64,000 bases of DNA from Streptomyces sp. NRRL F-6131 (GTDB lineage: Bacteria > Actinomycetota > Actinomycetes > Streptomycetales > Streptomycetaceae): NCBI GenBank assembly GCA_000719695.1, contig JOHN01000023.1, positions 41,166-105,165 on the forward strand, in the 5' to 3' direction. The translations under genes and the position numbers were made by a program. The notes under the pieces are model-generated. The model searched no databases. It saw only the letters and a program-made list of their open reading frames with translations, and was not told where the DNA came from. Below, piece by piece: positions 63,740 through 64,000 of the stretch. Position 1 is the first letter of the stretch; each line of letters opens with the position of its first letter.

Positions 63740-64000
63740 TCAGCGGAAGGTCCGCAGCCGCAGGCTGTTGCCGACCACGAAGACCGAGGAAAAGGCCATC
63801 GCCGCCCCGGCGATCATCGGGTTGAGCAGGCCGGCGGCGGCCAGCGGGATCGCGGCGACGTTGTAGCCGAAGGCCCAGAACAGGTTGCCCTTGATGGTGG
63901 CGCGTCCTCGGCGGGGATGCCGACCTCGGCGGCGACCGCCTCGGCGACGGCCCGGTTGTCGCCGGTGAGCAGGACCGGCCGCAGGCCCAGCGCGCGGAGT
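63740..64000 (-). pseudogene. Copper-type P1B ATPase 3' end with an internal deletion and frameshift
   Basis: At the right edge the minus strand reads [19 protein letters not shown] followed by [13 protein letters not shown], the normal N-domain/P-domain sequence of a heavy-metal P1B ATPase. After GAGGACG, near 63902, the frame changes and the next family-like sequence is [31 protein letters not shown], then [20 protein letters not shown] and stop. The intervening 60-70 residues normally there, including the invariant MVGDGVNDAPAL hinge and the GTDxAxExAD segment, are absent. The gene therefore cannot make an active pump as written. A sequencing or assembly error is possible. Confidence 0.85.

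Overview
The window is about 64 kb of very GC-rich DNA with strong G/C preference at third codon positions, frequent GTG starts, many 4-bp start/stop overlaps and several probable leaderless genes. Gene content (GuaB1-type GMP reductase, Rv1733c-family membrane protein, DHCW cupin, MmyB-like XRE regulator, Rpf with LysM, methylmalonyl-CoA mutase with MeaB, DUF5995/DUF5997/DUF3224) points to chromosomal DNA of a streptomycete (Streptomyces/Kitasatospora type). This is judged from recognisable protein families; no database was searched. I see no rRNA, tRNA, CRISPR array, integrase, transposase or attachment site.

Left part (1-17.7 kb): the 5' end of an RluA-like pseudouridine synthase, a membrane-anchored SpoIIE/PP2C phosphatase, DUF3224 and DUF5995 proteins, guaB1, an atypical zinc-ribbon SDR followed by a Nudix hydrolase, a PadR-ABC-FtsX export operon with a clear palindromic operator, small membrane proteins, a GNAT enzyme, a DUF1275 protein, asnB, a TIGR01777 epimerase and a DHCW cupin.

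Centre (17.9-37.8 kb): a methylmalonyl-CoA mutase operon (mutA-mutB-meaB), an RsbW-like ATPase opposite an ABM-XRE pair, an Fe superoxide dismutase with a near-perfect Nur (nickel) box, a secreted M9 collagenase, and the most striking gene: a 2022-residue TIR / degenerate metallophosphoesterase / NACHT / pentapeptide-repeat / WD40 protein of the STAND class, the architecture expected of a defence or cell-death sensor. It is divergent from an ArsB/SLC13-like transporter. An IMPase gene follows, overlapped by a cupin-like gene.

Right part (38-64 kb): a ricin-lectin gene remnant, an MmyB regulator and an SDR sharing an operator motif, a galT-galK operon without galE, MFS/ArsR and MarR/NmrA regulator-target pairs with repeat-rich spacers, paaK, a GntR/DUF1648 pair with a perfect operator, a Zur-box-preceded permease/TIGR03943 operon with a histidine-rich loop, a LysR-effector/DUF5997 pair, an Rpf, a MarR/SnoaL pair, a Tat-exported metallo-beta-lactamase-fold protein, AraC and GNAT genes, a secreted M64 peptidase, an APC permease and the 3' end of a copper-type P1B ATPase. 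That ATPase has lost an internal piece, including the GDGxND hinge motif, with a frameshift.

Most genes sit in small regulator-target modules, and many spacers between convergent genes carry long perfect hairpins. The layout looks like ordinary accessory chromosomal DNA rather than a biosynthetic cluster or mobile island.
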